Positions 24,100 through 37,039 of a stretch of DNA of 64,000 nt are shown piece after piece. The notes below the pieces were generated by a model. That model saw nothing but the letters and a program-made list of their open reading frames with translations. It was not told the origin of the DNA and ran no database searches. Source of the DNA: Cucumis sativus (lineage: Eukaryota > Streptophyta > Magnoliopsida > Cucurbitales > Cucurbitaceae). Position 1 is the first letter of the stretch, and every line of letters starts with the position of its first letter. Both the position numbers and the translations under genes were made by a program. The stretch covers positions 3,658,001-3,722,000 of the forward strand of contig NC_026660.2 of the NCBI RefSeq assembly GCF_000004075.3, in the 5' to 3' direction.

Positions 24100-26600
24100 G
24101 TTGAACTGCTTAGGTCGTCTCACACCTTAGGACAATCACTTTTATACATTATCAACTCTTTTCACTATAAACTCTAAGGGTATTATGGTTTAAGATTTTA
24201 TACACGTTTAATAATAAAAGATACGTGGAATTGAATACTTGTGAATAAAGACGTTTGGAAATCAAATATGGCAGTGTTTGGTTGTGCGTTTGGAAATCTT
24301 ATTAAAATTTTATGAACAAAAATCCTGTTTGAATTTAATTTATGAAATTAAGCAAAAAAAAAGTCTTATATATAAATTTGATAGATTAATTAATTAAACA
24401 ATATATTGATAAAAAAAAATTTTAATTAATTTGGAACAATAATAATTTTAACTTTAAATACTTGAAAATCGAGTAATAGATAATAATTTTTTTAAAAGGA
24501 AGTGAAAATTAAAATTAACTTATTGAACGTAATATTAACCGATAATTAATTTTTTCAATTAAATAACGTGAGAAAATATATGTTAATACAATATATTATA
24601 TAAAAATGAAAAGATAGAAGTATGATCTATCAATAAAGAATACTAAAAAAGGTGTTATAAATGTTATATATATTTTTAATGAATGAAGTAATATAGATTA
24701 AAATTAATCTCACAAAATAATTTCTTGATTATTAGAAAAAATAAAGTAATCAATTATCCATTTTTGGACTAACTAAATTTAATTAGTGAAATAAATATAT
24801 TGTTAGCTTGTAAAATAAGTTGGGTAAATATTTTAATAGATTAGTACTAATTTATTAAAATAACTAGTTTACATTGATTTGTTAGTAGTTATTACTAAAT
24901 GAAACATTTTTAAACATAGTAAAATAAATTAAAATATTTACCATCGGTAGCAAAATTTTAGATTTTATAAATGATGTTCACTTACCGTCTTTTATCATTG
25001 TAGCATATAAGTAGTTATAAGTTATAGAATTTAAAATTTTGCTAGAGGTTGTAAAGATTTTGTAAAAAGTTGCTATGTAAAAAATTCTTATTAAATAATT
25101 AATGTATGCAAATGAAATTAGATATAAAATAAAATACAGATGGAGAGGGGAAAGATGGAAACTCCACTTTTTTTGGGAGGGAATAAAAAAATCTTTGTTG
25201 TGGAAAATAAGATACCCGTTAATAAGTTATTTCTAAACAAAAATTTGAAAACGGTGAAACAAACTGAATTTTTCACGTAGAAAACCTTCAAACCAGACGA
25301 CCCCTAAGACTTTACAACTTTTTGTACCACACTTATTACTACTCACTATCCCACTTATTTGATCTCCAAACATCACTTAAGTGGGTAGTAACATTTTAAA
25401 AAGAGATGTTTAACAAATATAAAAAAGTAAATTTAAAGTACTGACAAATATTTGTTATATTTGTAGTGTACAACAATAACTTTAAAAAAATTACAAATAT
25501 AGTAAATTCTATTAGTGATATAATTTTATATTGATAGACCGATATTTGTAATATTAAAATCAATCGTTGATAGACTCTACTATAATTTTTAAAAAATATT
25601 GTTATGTGTCATTATTTTGAATATAATTGGTTATATTCACGTATGCTTCCTTTTCTTAAAAAGAAACATTAATATAAAAATGAATATATTATTTCGATTA
25701 GAAATATTTTAAAACTATTCGTATGAAAAATGAGATATGAAATGACCCCTACCGTAATAACTTTGAATGAAAAATTGAATCATTATGCTAATTAAGGTTA
25801 ATATCATATTGTTAAGACTCGATTGAGTCCAAAAGTTTAAATTTCTAATTATATGTGGGTGTTTAGAAAAGGTTGAGGTGATTACAAACTTTGCAAAAAG
25901 GTAAATTTTGCTAATGTTTTCTAAATTTATCAAATTTGAGGTTAGAAAATAATTTGTCTCCAATACCTATAATATTAGCTATTAGCTGTGACAGTTTAGT
26001 CAGTAAACTTAGATTATTGTATTTTAAAATGTGTAACAGTTTAGTTATTATACTACAAAGTTTGTAACAGGCTAGTCATTATTATAAAATGGTTATGCTT
26101 AATAAAATTTATTATATAAGTATGTTGATACACTAACAATGAACTAAAATTTTTTCCACTATAAAATTTAAATCATTGTCTAATAATATTTGTACATTTC
26201 ATTTTGATGATATATTTTTACGATAAAAATTAAATTACTTGTATATAATTAAATTATTGCATACAAAAATGAAGGATTAAATTTGATATAGTTTAGTAGA
26301 GAAACTAAAGTACTGAAATGTTGCTTCAACAAAAGTTTAAGAATCATTTAACCTAATTTAAATCTACTTCACAAAATAAATTCAAATTTGACCTCTAAAT
26401 TTATCAACTACATCAAACAAATTGGATCTTAACCTTGAAAAAGTACAAATAAAAATCATGGGAATTGCAATGCAACTTTACCCAATTTCATTTCACTAGT
26501 GCTATATGGACTATACTATATAAACTGATTGTGTGACCAAAACAACAGTAGTCCAATTACAAGCCTCAAACAACTAATTCAATCGCTTAAGTCATATGCC
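24100..26600. other. AT-rich intergenic DNA with repeat fragments
   Basis: No coding signal. 25430-25640 contains the dispersed motif with short inverted pieces (TTGATAGAC and relatives) also seen at 17240-17340 and 37900-38110. The region 25980-26110 repeats the phrase GTAACAGTTTAGTTATTATA-like several times and looks foldback-related. Confidence 0.45.
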
Positions 26601-26878
26601 TCCAATCAAGAAGTTAAAGTTTGAAATCTGTTGAAGTCCCACTTGTTGAACTAAAAGAGAAAATCTCGATCTACAATCATTTTTTCCCTCTTTTTTTTCA
26701 TTTTTATGCCACACACTGCGCTAAAAAATATGAAAACAAATTACTATACTTCATCTCCAAACTAAAACACAAGATGCCAAAGAAAGAACAGGCATTCATT
26801 CTAACCTATTAACACAAAGGATGCTGCAAATCCAATCTAGATGGGAGTAAAAAAGAGAATCTATATACATGTTTGATC

Positions 26879-29800
26879 TTACACAGCATCCATCATCAGC
26901 ATTGTGCCAAAGCTCGTTCGGATTCTATCACTACTGCTCGTGATCAGATCCAAATACTGCAGAGCTTCTAGAGGGAGAAGACCTTCAAGAAAGAAATTTA
27001 GTAAATGAGAATGAGTTTGTTTCATCAAATCCAATAGCTGCTCTAACATTTTGTCTTGCTGCTCTTTGCTCAGCTCTACAGCTTCAAGCCAAGGTAGTAG
27101 ATTTTTCTCTTCATCCAAAAAGTGATGTTTACAATGTTCCTGCCCCCACCCAAAAAATGTGAAGGGAAAAAAGAAAAGGGTAAGGAAAAAGAAATCAGCT
27201 TATGATGAGCAGGAAATCTTGGAGTGCAATAAAGAAAATACGTGTGAAGTGTGAAGCAGATATAAATGAATTTCATGATCATAAGTAGTTAAATTTTGAA
27301 GTAGAACTTAGAAGTGGTTTGGCTATTGAAAGTCTACTAAATCATCATTATGTTCAAAAGCTTGACTTGTATAAATGTGGTAAACTTAATACATTCTCCA
27401 CAATGACATAAAGTAATGTAGATCCATTAGCCAGAATTTAATAACCTCAGCCAAAAAGGGTTATGCTAACAGCTAATCTTATAGTGTGGTCACAAGGCTT
27501 CGTGTGGCAGAGTGTTATTTGATGCCTCCTTTAGTCCACATGGTTTAGATAGCTATCTTTATTTCCTACTTTACCCCTATCTACTTCCATAAAGTCACGA
27601 TGATGAGTGTTCTTCGTTTCAGTCTAACTAAGTAGGGTCGACCTAAATGACGGCCAGAGTAAATAAATGTTTCTGACGAAGATATCAATGTGCGTGAAGA
27701 AATTTAAGTCTTAAACGACAATCCTGAAGCAACTACAATTTGGATTTTTTTTTTTTTTTGAGAGAGAGCGGAACTAGAATTTGGAAATTAATAATAGAAA
27801 ACAAGTACGAATCACTAACTTTCTTGCGGACAGGAAATTCTGAACTTTTGTCCTCTTCGTCGATGGTTATCTTAACCAGTTAACCTATGCTTAGATTCAC
27901 GTCAATCAATTCTTTTGAGTTGTTTGTTCAAGGTTTTTTATATAAAAAATTGACAGTTAATTCTTTTTATCTTTACAGTTGTTCTACTTCTATTGGATCT
28001 GTAGTCAAAGGCCTTTGGTTTCTTCCCATACCCAACGAAGAAAAACAGATCACATTGTTATGATTTGACAATCCATCACTCATCCATCCTCTTCCTTTTG
28101 AATCTGCTCTGTGGTTAAGACTCAATGCATTTTATTTGGAATCTTAAGCATAAGGTCTTAAACCCTATGAATTATGAACAGGTTAGGATTAAAGAAGGGT
28201 TGAATGGAGTTACCTGCAACAGCTTAAGACGTTTGGAAAGGTTGGAGAGCGCTTCTTGACAAACTGAACTTCCCAAGTCCAAAACGACAGCGGACTTGAT
28301 GTCTTCTTTGATGCCATTCATGATGGGTAGATCCCTTGCATGCTCCTCATTTGAAGCTTTACATAATCCTGCATTATGGCACCTACCAATTAGTTCCTTC
28401 ATCTTTCCTCATATATGTAATGTACTAATACGTATATATATATATTGTATATATAACACGGGCTCTGTTTGAATAAATCCCAAAATCCCATAGCAGAAAA
28501 AACCATCACTAGTATATTTGTTTAGAATTCACCAAATTTGTCTATGCGAGCATAGTTTAGTAGGTAATGCACTTTTTATTTTCACAGGGGCAATAGGTTT
28601 GCATTCCCACCTTTTTCATGTGAAAAGAAAACAAATTAACCTTGAGTTGTAATTTTCTGCATCTTTTCTAGACACATTAAATACTGTCTAAAAAAACAGG
28701 TGAAATACTTCCAAAACAATGAAAGGACCATCAGAAAAAGAAAAAAGCTCAATTCAGTTGATATTTAAGATACCCTATTTATTCTATTTTTGTTTTAAAA
28801 TAATTTAATTCCTGAATTTTATATTATAAAATACTTTATGATTAAATGCTATATATTAAATGAAAATTCCGGTTAAATATATCATTTGTTTAGTTTATGC
28901 TCTAAAACAATACATTAAAAAAAATTCACTACATTTCAGAAAGAAAAAAGTAAATAAAAGAGTAAAATAATACGTTTGAAATTTTGATCACTAAAACAAG
29001 ATAGATATAGAAATCAATGGAACAAAATAAAATGTAAATCGAAAATTTAGAAACATACATCATTTACATGGGTTGTCTTTTTTCTTTTTCTTTTTTAGTT
29101 TCGGAGTACAGGTTGTCTTCTAGTTGCTGTTCTTAGCTTCCTCTCATGTGATTTGTTTTTTAAATAACTGAAAATAGTTTTTCCTTTAAACATGTGAATA
29201 GTTGCAAAACTCGATAAAATTAAGTAAAAGAAGCCAAATGTCAAAGTGGGTGAGTTCAGCAGTACTCTTTGATCAAACGTTCAAATTCAAAATACCCCAC
29301 TTGTTAGTACTCAAAATAAGCCAACCAACCTCTTTATTTCACCCTGAATTGAAAAGATTGGATAACCAAGAAAGTTATTGAAGTTCATTACTGTTTCTTA
29401 CTGATCATCTCAATCTTCTGCGCTAATTTGATAGATCTAAAACAACCTTTCCTAGAATCAATAACGACTTTTAAAATTGAACTAAATCTGATGTAAACTA
29501 AGAATCACAAACACTTCTTCTTCCATGTATTTTCTTTCATGATGCAAAAATATTTAGGGTTTGGATTGCATAAACATAAGCTCGAATTCTATTCAATGTA
29601 AAGCAGAGCAGAAGCAGAGAGATGGGACTTACCTCGATCAGCCCTGTCCAAGATCGGAAAGAGGACTCTCTCCTCCATTTGAGCATGCTCCAGCATCACT
29701 TCCAGCAGCTGAGAGTAGCTCTTCCCGAACTTCCTCAGCTCCATCCTCGGAGTTCCCACCGCCGGATCGAACGTCGTTCTCCCTCCACGATTAGCCAGGT

Positions 29801-30242
29801 CCTTTCCCCATCTCAACATCCTCTCCAAATGCCACAACACACTCTTGTGCTGCAGCGCCACCACCCTCACAGCAACCAACGACGACGTTTCGTCTTCGTC
29901 AACACGGCGACTCGATAGTGGTAACGGCGGATGAGGAAACTTATTGTCTATAAACCGAAGCATCCTTTCACGTGAACCAGATATGGTCTCTGACCCGATC
30001 CGAATAGCCGGCGAATCGGAGCCGAAATGCGGGGCATCAGAAGGGATGAAACTGAGTTTCACAGACTTGTATAGCAAAGCGAAACGAATGTAGCAGGTGA
30101 AAGCATTATTCGGAGGGCCGTAAAGGCGTACCGTCGGATTAGAAGCCGCGGTGACGGAATCGTTGTTGCAGCTTCTGAATAACTCCTGAGGCACAATCTC
30201 CGCCGCCGATTTATTGGAACTCCCATAGCAATTATTCCCCAT
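26879..30242 (-). CDS. Hemerythrin (HHE) domain protein with N-acylation signal
   Basis: Three coding exons on the minus strand: 29633-30242, 28214-28368 and 26879-27139. They give 341 residues ending in TAA. The protein begins MGNNCYGSS, a strong N-myristoylation signal (Gly2) with Cys5 as likely palmitoylation site, suggesting a membrane-attached protein. Residues about 37-100 (VRLYGPPNNAFTCYIRFALLYKSVKLSFI) resemble a thioredoxin/GST N-terminal fold. The rest is an alpha-helical HHE cation-binding region with candidate iron ligands H132, H138, H186 with E190/E191 (LEHAQMEERVLFP), H213, and H257/H261 with E265/E266 (EHCKHHFLDEEKN). Similar uncharacterised proteins exist across plants (I recall At3g54290). 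Function is unknown; iron or oxygen/NO sensing is only a family-based guess. Confidence 0.88.
28434..28455. repeat. (TA)n microsatellite
   Basis: An interrupted TA dinucleotide run in the intron between hemerythrin exons 1 and 2. Confidence 0.8.
28548..28607 (+). repeat. tRNA-like (SINE-type) sequence in an intron
   Basis: GAGCATAGTTTAGTAGG (28548-28564) and ATAGGTTTGCATTCCC (about 28593-28607) resemble Pol III A and B boxes at tRNA-like spacing. No cloverleaf is evident. Confidence 0.4.
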
Positions 30243-30342
30243 TGAAGGAACAATTTCGGGTGATTAAAAAAGAAGCGTTAGGTGAAGAAGAAATGAAAAT
30301 GCGTACGAATAAGGAAAGTGGATTAAACTACATAAAGCAACA

Positions 30343-30383
30343 AAGAAGAAGAAGAAGCAGAGGAAGAAGAGGAAGAAGAAGAA
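30343..30383. repeat. (GAA)n-rich tract in the hemerythrin leader
   Basis: Read in the gene's direction this is a TTC-rich pyrimidine tract in the putative 5' leader, about 100 bp before the ATG. Confidence 0.7.
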
Positions 30384-30711
30384 ATCTTCAAGAAACGCAG
30401 CAAAGAGGAAAATGAATGGAATAATGCAATGAATATTGGGAAGCTAAAGTAAGAGAAGTAGTGGGATAGATGAAACGAGGTGGGGGGGAAGGAAGGGGTT
30501 TTGCGGCAGCGGAGGTTGCTTGTAACGAAAGGTTATTCTGTTGAGGGAAAAATGGAAGAGAGAATCAAATTAATAAAGGAAATTGGGTGAAGTGGACACC
30601 CCACGCTCCTTTCTTCTTTGTCCTTTTTCTTTTGATTCTTTTATTCTCTTTCCTTTCTTTCTTTCTTATTCTCCAAAATTAATGGATAAATGACTTTAGG
30701 GTCTCTCTTCT

Positions 30712-30722
30712 CTTTATATAAC
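30712..30722 (-). promoter_or_regulatory. Candidate TATA box of the hemerythrin gene
   Basis: Minus-strand TTATATAAAGA lies about 470 bp before the ATG. If used, the leader is about 440 nt and pyrimidine-rich. A closer start site cannot be excluded. Confidence 0.45.
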
Positions 30723-30729
30723 ATGCCAT

Positions 30730-33700
30730 CTTCAACTTTTTTGTTAATCAATTTTTAGATGACAATTTTATTTCATTTAATATGATATTCTATTATTATA
30801 TTCGAGTCTACTCCAAATCATTATTCGTCTACAAAATTTAGAATTCGACGTTAATTAAATCAAAGAGACACCATAAAAAAATACAATCTAATTTCAATAC
30901 TCAATTATCTCAACATTCTTTTGTGATCTCACATGTTTCCTACAAAAATTTCAAACTAAATATTTTAGTATGGATACCAAAGTAAACCTAATGACAATAA
31001 AGAAAAGAGATGATGCATGAACAATTAAAACATGAATTTGAAATAACTTTCAAACGATATTGTAATCAATGTATGGTGAGCAATTAAAAAATACATGATT
31101 TAGTCTTCTAATTAAATTAAATGTGTAAGTAGATAACATTTTTGTTATTTTGTTATTGGTGTAGGGGTTATGGTTAAATAAATGTTATGATGCAAAGTTC
31201 GAGAATGCAATTAAAACCACTTTTTTCAAGTTTAGTTATTAAATTAATAAATGCAATGCTCAAAATTCATGAACTTCATTTTGAATTTGGTTAAATTATT
31301 ATTATTGGCAATTAATGTTCACAAAATTTAATCTAATTAAGGTATATAGATATGATAGATGAGTCAATATGAACACAATCCCATAATTAACACATTTTCT
31401 CATCTTCTTATTAAATGTGAGGTATGTAAGAAGAAATAAAAAACAAATACTTTTCTTTTAAAAATCACACCCTCGTAGATTCGTACAAGGTGGACATTTC
31501 GACTACCATGCTTCTTCTTTTTTTTCTCGTGATATTGTAAGACGCTATTAGCATGAAAATTTTTGGATATCATAGACGGAGGTCATTTAAAAGTTTTGGG
31601 TATTCTTTTGAAATATAGATTTTTTAGATTTTGTGGTGTGTGCGACATTTTACATTTTTCTTTATTTTACGCATATATTGATCTTCATTTGCATTATATA
31701 ATAAAATAAATACTATCAATCATTTGTAGCATTTTTTTTTGTTATATTAGAAATTTATCAAAATGTACAAATTTAATTATTATTTTGTTGAGTAAAAAAA
31801 ACCTATAAAAATAATTTAATTTAAAATGATATTTAAATTAATAAAAACAAATTGGATATATAAATTTAAATTATATCTATTTAATAAACTATCGTTAGGC
31901 AGTTTCTTGAACTATTACGTAAATTTAAGACATTTTCGAGTAGAAGTCCTATAAAACCGTCCTTCAATGTATTTCTATATAACTAGGGTTTTTTTTATAT
32001 ATAAAAAGAATGACATAAATTTCAATATTATTTTTAAAACTCAAACATAGTTTTAAAAACACGTATATAAGTGTAGTGGAAACATAAGGGAAAAAAGGTC
32101 AAAGAACTAAGGAGTCCCTAAATTTATGAATTTCCTAACATTTAAATGTTGTATAGTTGAATGAGTTGGCCTTTATAATTAGTCGATGTAGGAAGATTAG
32201 TTGGATATAGGTACACAGTACCACCAACTCCATCAAATTAAGTTAAAACAAAACCCAATGAAAAATAAAAACTCTCTTATCTAAAATAATAATTTAACCA
32301 TAGATGATTGATGTTTGAAAAAATATTCAAATTAGTTGTTAGAATATCACTGTTTTAATTGGCAAAACCTCAAATTTAGATGACAAGTAAACTAATTTAA
32401 AAACTTTTGCCTTTTTCTTATCTTATTTATTAACTTTGGCAATTTTTATTACTTTTTTTATCTCATCTTTCTAAATTAATCAAAACTAATTTTGAATAAT
32501 TTTTCAAATATCACATTTTCCATAATTGGGAACCAAAAATTAAAAAATGTAATATAAATTTTTCTCAATCTCAACAACCGAATATGTTTATGTGTTATTA
32601 ACACAATTATTTTTTTAATAAAGAAATAATTTGGATGTACTAAAGAAAATGCATATATGGTTGACAATTTTTGTAATGTGAATAAGTGGATGTCTTTGTC
32701 AAAATGATACAAAATGGGTGTTGGATAACATTGAAACAATAGCTTTTAGTGAGATTCAAAACTCAAAATAATGGATATGGAAATAATTGGATGATTATTC
32801 TTTATTTTTTTATTTGTTATTATTAAAAATACATGAACTAGCCGTTAATGTGTTAATATGGAATTGGGTATGGTATGAAAACAGCTCATCCATCATTCAA
32901 AGGATGCCATGTCACGTTGTACATATCGTCCCATCAAAAGTAGAAAAAAAAATTAATTAAATTTAGAAAATAATGAACTTTTAAATTTGTGGAGTCAAAG
33001 AGCCTCATGATTTACCATTTCCAATTTTTTTTTAAAAAAATAATAATAATGAGAAGAAATTGTCTATAAAAATACATGCACATAACTTGGAGAATTGGAG
33101 GAGAAAATAACGAAATCCGAAGATTTCTTTTGATTTTTGTGAAAAAAAGGAAACAGAAAGAATTTTGGAAAAACTTCTATTTTTATAATCTTCATAAAAT
33201 ACAATGTAATTCATCTTCGAGTTGTGAGATTCCCCAAAGGATTCAAGAAATAAAGATGCTAATGTGAACGTTAGTTGTGAGTTTCCATTTACAACCAAGG
33301 ATTCAAGGGATAAAAGGTGTCAAATCTTTTCAGAGTTGGAATTTTGAATTGGTGGATTCATATCATACTTGATTTGATTTATTTCATAAGAAGAATGGGT
33401 GAGCACATTGCACTTATCTTTATTCAATTCTGACCAAAAAGAAAATTCCTTTCAATTAATGGGTACAATACCACACCTAGTAAAACACAAGGACTAAAGA
33501 ACCATCCATGAGTTAATTTATTTTGTTGTATACATGTTTTCAAAATGAAAGTCATTGAGTGACCTTTCAACCAACAATTAGGGCTGAAGAAGAAATAAAT
33601 AATAAATAATAATACAAAAGAAAGGATAATCACATGCAAACATAGTCTTTAAAGTTAATAAAAATTAAGAATGGAAGCGAAGTATTACCAAAGAAAGGAA

Positions 33701-33900
33701 AGGATAATCAGACGTGAACATCAACATAGTCTTCAAAGTTAATGAAGATTAAGAAAGGAAGGAAGGTAAATTACACGGAGACCCTTTTGCTAGAACAAAT
33801 CCTGTCCTGTCCCACAATAAATTTTAACAGGTAAATTTAATTATAGAATGTTAATTACAAATTAGAACAAGAGACAAAGCATATTATATATTATATATTT
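30730..33900. other. AT-rich intergenic DNA
   Basis: No coding signal on either strand; open frames are short and low-complexity. An imperfect direct repeat lies about 33618-33775. Confidence 0.5.
33618..33775. repeat. Imperfect direct repeat, about 80-bp unit
   Basis: Two neighbouring blocks share AAAGGATAATCA, then ACATAGTCTT(T/C)AAAGTTAAT, then GATTAAGAA(A/T)GGAA. They look like one short tandem duplication. Confidence 0.6.
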
Positions 33901-33971
33901 ATCGATTTGGTAATAGTTTCCTTCCATACAAAGCCAACTGAAAACACTCATCTCTTACTAACTTTACCAAA

Positions 33972-36182
33972 TCAACACTTGAAACCACCGCATACAATAA
34001 ACCAAAGTATCACGAACAAGACCAAGATTCCTCCACCAACCATCAGTTTCATTTGTAGACTCTGAAGCCACATTTTTCGCCGAAGTTGCCTCCCTTGTCG
34101 ATGAAAGTTATCGGCCTAAATTTAAACAGAGATCCCAATGTTAAACGAGATACTTATATGATTCTTTTTTCTTCATCTTCCTAGTTTACATTCAATGTTC
34201 TCATAGATTAAATGATTTGTACCTGAAATTGTAAGTTTTCTGTTTTGTCCACCAGAAGCTCGATCCGTTCACCACGGTCTAGAACCTACAAGTGAAGGAA
34301 ATCGATATCATATCTATACAGACAGATGAGAGAGATAAGTTATAGATTTCCTATCCCTGAGTCTCCCTTGTCTTAGGAACGTACAACTTAGTGACTAGTG
34401 CAGCTAGCTGGAAGAAAACTCCTCATTTTCAGCCTTTTTTTGCAGAAGGTACATCTAAGCATCTCTCCCCCTCTTTAATACAGGAAACAAAAGTAGCCAT
34501 ACATGGACAACCCATCTCTCACCCTCTTTTCTCCCTTTTGCCAAACCCAAGCAATATCTCAATTTGATGACTTTAGTCAGCATAGGTGGTTGAACATTTT
34601 TCTTTACTTAGTTAAAAATAAAAAATTGAATAATGAAATATGTTTCGTTCATAAGTTAAAAACTGAAAAGATTGAATCCTTATGTCAGCTATCATATAAT
34701 CATATTTTACTACTTAGCTTTTATTGTTAAAGAATGGATAGCCAGTCCGTTCCAACAAATTTCCATCACCCACTCAAGGATATGCCACCAAATTTATCCC
34801 CAAGATTTGGCATAAAGCTTCTATTGCATGCATGTAAATTAAACAGCACATCTTTTGTATGTATTCAGAAACTTGTAGGTTCAAATAGAAAATCAATTAC
34901 AATATAATGAAAATCCTCCTATCAAATTGGCACTTTATTGTGTCTAAGACAAAATGCCAAAGTTGTGCCATATTGCACAAAATCACCACAATCATTTCCA
35001 ATGGAGATGCATGGAAGAGGGAGGAATGTGTGAGAGATATTTAACCATTTCCAATCCACTTATTCATAACCATAACTGACAAGTGCCAAATTCTTTGCAT
35101 AATTATTCTTCAACAAATCCAGATAAGAATCTGATCCTTTGAAACCAAGCAAGCAACACACTTGTAATATTTTTTATATCCACTTCCTTGCAACATAATC
35201 ACTGAAAGTCTAAAATATTCTGGCATACTTTTGACGGAGCAAAATTTTGTTCAGTACTCATGACCAAAATGCTACTTGGCTGATCTACCGGAGGTATGCC
35301 AAGATAAATGTTTAATGAGATTTGTTACATTTTCCAAGATGGTGTGGAAAAGGAGGAAGAATTAGAGGGTCGGGGTGTGATATTAGAAGGTACTTTTAGT
35401 TTTATACATTATGCACAAAAGTGATCATGCAAAATAACATATATCATCTTTCAAAATCTCAATAGAAAAATTTGCGGAGAAATTGCGTAATTTCATCAAA
35501 CAAAAAGTCTAACCTTTTCGATGTTATCCATCATAATTCCTTTCACCTCTGTTATTTGAGCCTTCAGCTTGGAGAGTTTACTCATTTCTTCTGGGTGGCT
35601 CATGCAATATTGCATGTGCTCCTTAAGCTTTGGCCTATCATGAATATTAAAGTTTGTTAGGTAAAATATATGACATAAAGCTCAAACATTGATAATAGAC
35701 AAGGGCATACCCAAATTCTCTGTCAAGAGTGTATGCAACACTGAATCGGTCTAGAAATAAATCATCATCATCCTCATCATCTGCAAGTGGGTGAGGATTC
35801 TCATCCTTGATACTTGAGCCATAACGCTGTTTAAAGTCATCTTTTACACGATCAAGAAATACAAATGGCATATTCCTTCCAACTGATTCATCCGCAACAG
35901 CCAGAAAAACTGGAAATCAATCAAACACAATTAGCAACATGTGCCAGTGAAGTCCAAACAATTAAATTGTCATACTTAAGAGAGCAAAATACCAAATCCA
36001 CTGTCAAGAAGAAAGTTGAATGTATGCCCATCACATGAGTATGTGCATTTGCTGCTATTAGAAGGCAATCTCTGTAAGCACTGAACGGCAATGGTACTAA
36101 AATTCCCTGAGAATGATGTGTGTTCTGCTAAAACAACACTCCCTTTAGCAACAAAGCTATATATCAGGCCTTTCTGACTCAT
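33972..36182 (-). CDS. VAMP727: Vesicle-associated membrane protein 727 (R-SNARE)
   Basis: Five coding exons on the minus strand: 35993-36182, 35711-35909, 35514-35634, 34223-34285 and 33972-34115. They give 238 residues. The longin domain starts [22 protein letters not shown]. The mark of VAMP727 is the acidic insertion within the longin domain ([20 protein letters not shown], about 100-118), absent from other VAMP7-type proteins. The R-SNARE motif follows (about 145-200) with R173 at the zero layer in [20 protein letters not shown] membrane anchor is at about 215-233, and the end is CGGFKC. In Arabidopsis VAMP727 pairs with SYP22, VTI11 and SYP51 for fusion of endosomes with the vacuole, including storage-protein transport. 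All features are intact. A leader intron precedes the start. Confidence 0.96.
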
Positions 36183-36240
36183 CTCTCGCCGTTAACTGAG
36201 AAGAATCAAAGTAGTAGCAGTCACAAACTGCAGCAGTACC

Positions 36241-36887
36241 CTACAAAAAATAAAAAATGGATATAATTAATTGAAATTCATTCACAACCCGGTGGTATGA
36301 AACATGGAAAAAATCCCAAAAAATCTAGTTAATAACATGATATGAGGTCATCCTTTCCGCTATTCTATTCTCGTTCGGTTTGTAACTAAGCTCAGTTATC
36401 AGTCAATGTTGCCTGTTGGGACTACTCTTTTTGAAATCACGTATGAACATTCATCATTTAAATTCCTAGGTCTCGGCTGAAGGTTGTTCAGCTTTGTTAA
36501 TTCCTATAGTTTCCATACTAGCCGTCTAGACAAATTGAGCCCAAACTAACAAAGGCCACGAATGTTTGAGTATGTAGCAACAACCAGTCCAAGAACCAGG
36601 AGGTAGTTGTAGACTTTGTTTTGTATGGCAGTAAAATTTTAATGAAACACAACTAATTTATCAAATGACAGTACCCAATACACAATTGCATCAAATAAAC
36701 CCCAACATTTCTTCAGATAATGAATAACACGAAATGAAAAAGAAAACAAGGATTGTAAATTAGGAGGAAGGACGAGGAAATCAAACCCTAAACAGATTGT
36801 TCAAAAAAGATTCAGAAAAAGAAAATTAAAACCGAGGATCGAATCAGAAAATGAAAAAATCGGAAGAACAAAGGGGAAATCACGAAC
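36241..36887 (-). other. 5' leader intron of VAMP727
   Basis: The minus strand reads TTTAAG|GTTCGTGA at 36888/36887 and TTTTGTAG|GGTACTGC at 36241/36240, 58 bp before the ATG. The intron is 647 bp and T-rich, without coding signal. It was inferred from splice consensus. Confidence 0.6.
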
Positions 36888-36991
36888 CTTAAACTGGAAA
36901 TCTGTAGTCAACTTGACGTAAGATTGAAGCTAATGAAAGATGGATCAGTTTGAAGAAAACATGAAATTGGGGGAAAGAAAAAAGGAGAGTA

Positions 36992-37000
36992 AATATATAA
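36992..37000 (-). promoter_or_regulatory. Candidate TATA box of VAMP727
   Basis: Minus-strand TTATATATT sits about 105 bp upstream of the leader intron donor, placing a start near 36960. Confidence 0.5.
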
Positions 37001-37039
37001 AGGAAGCCAAAGCCTCAATCAGTTTAACCGTCCGACTCC

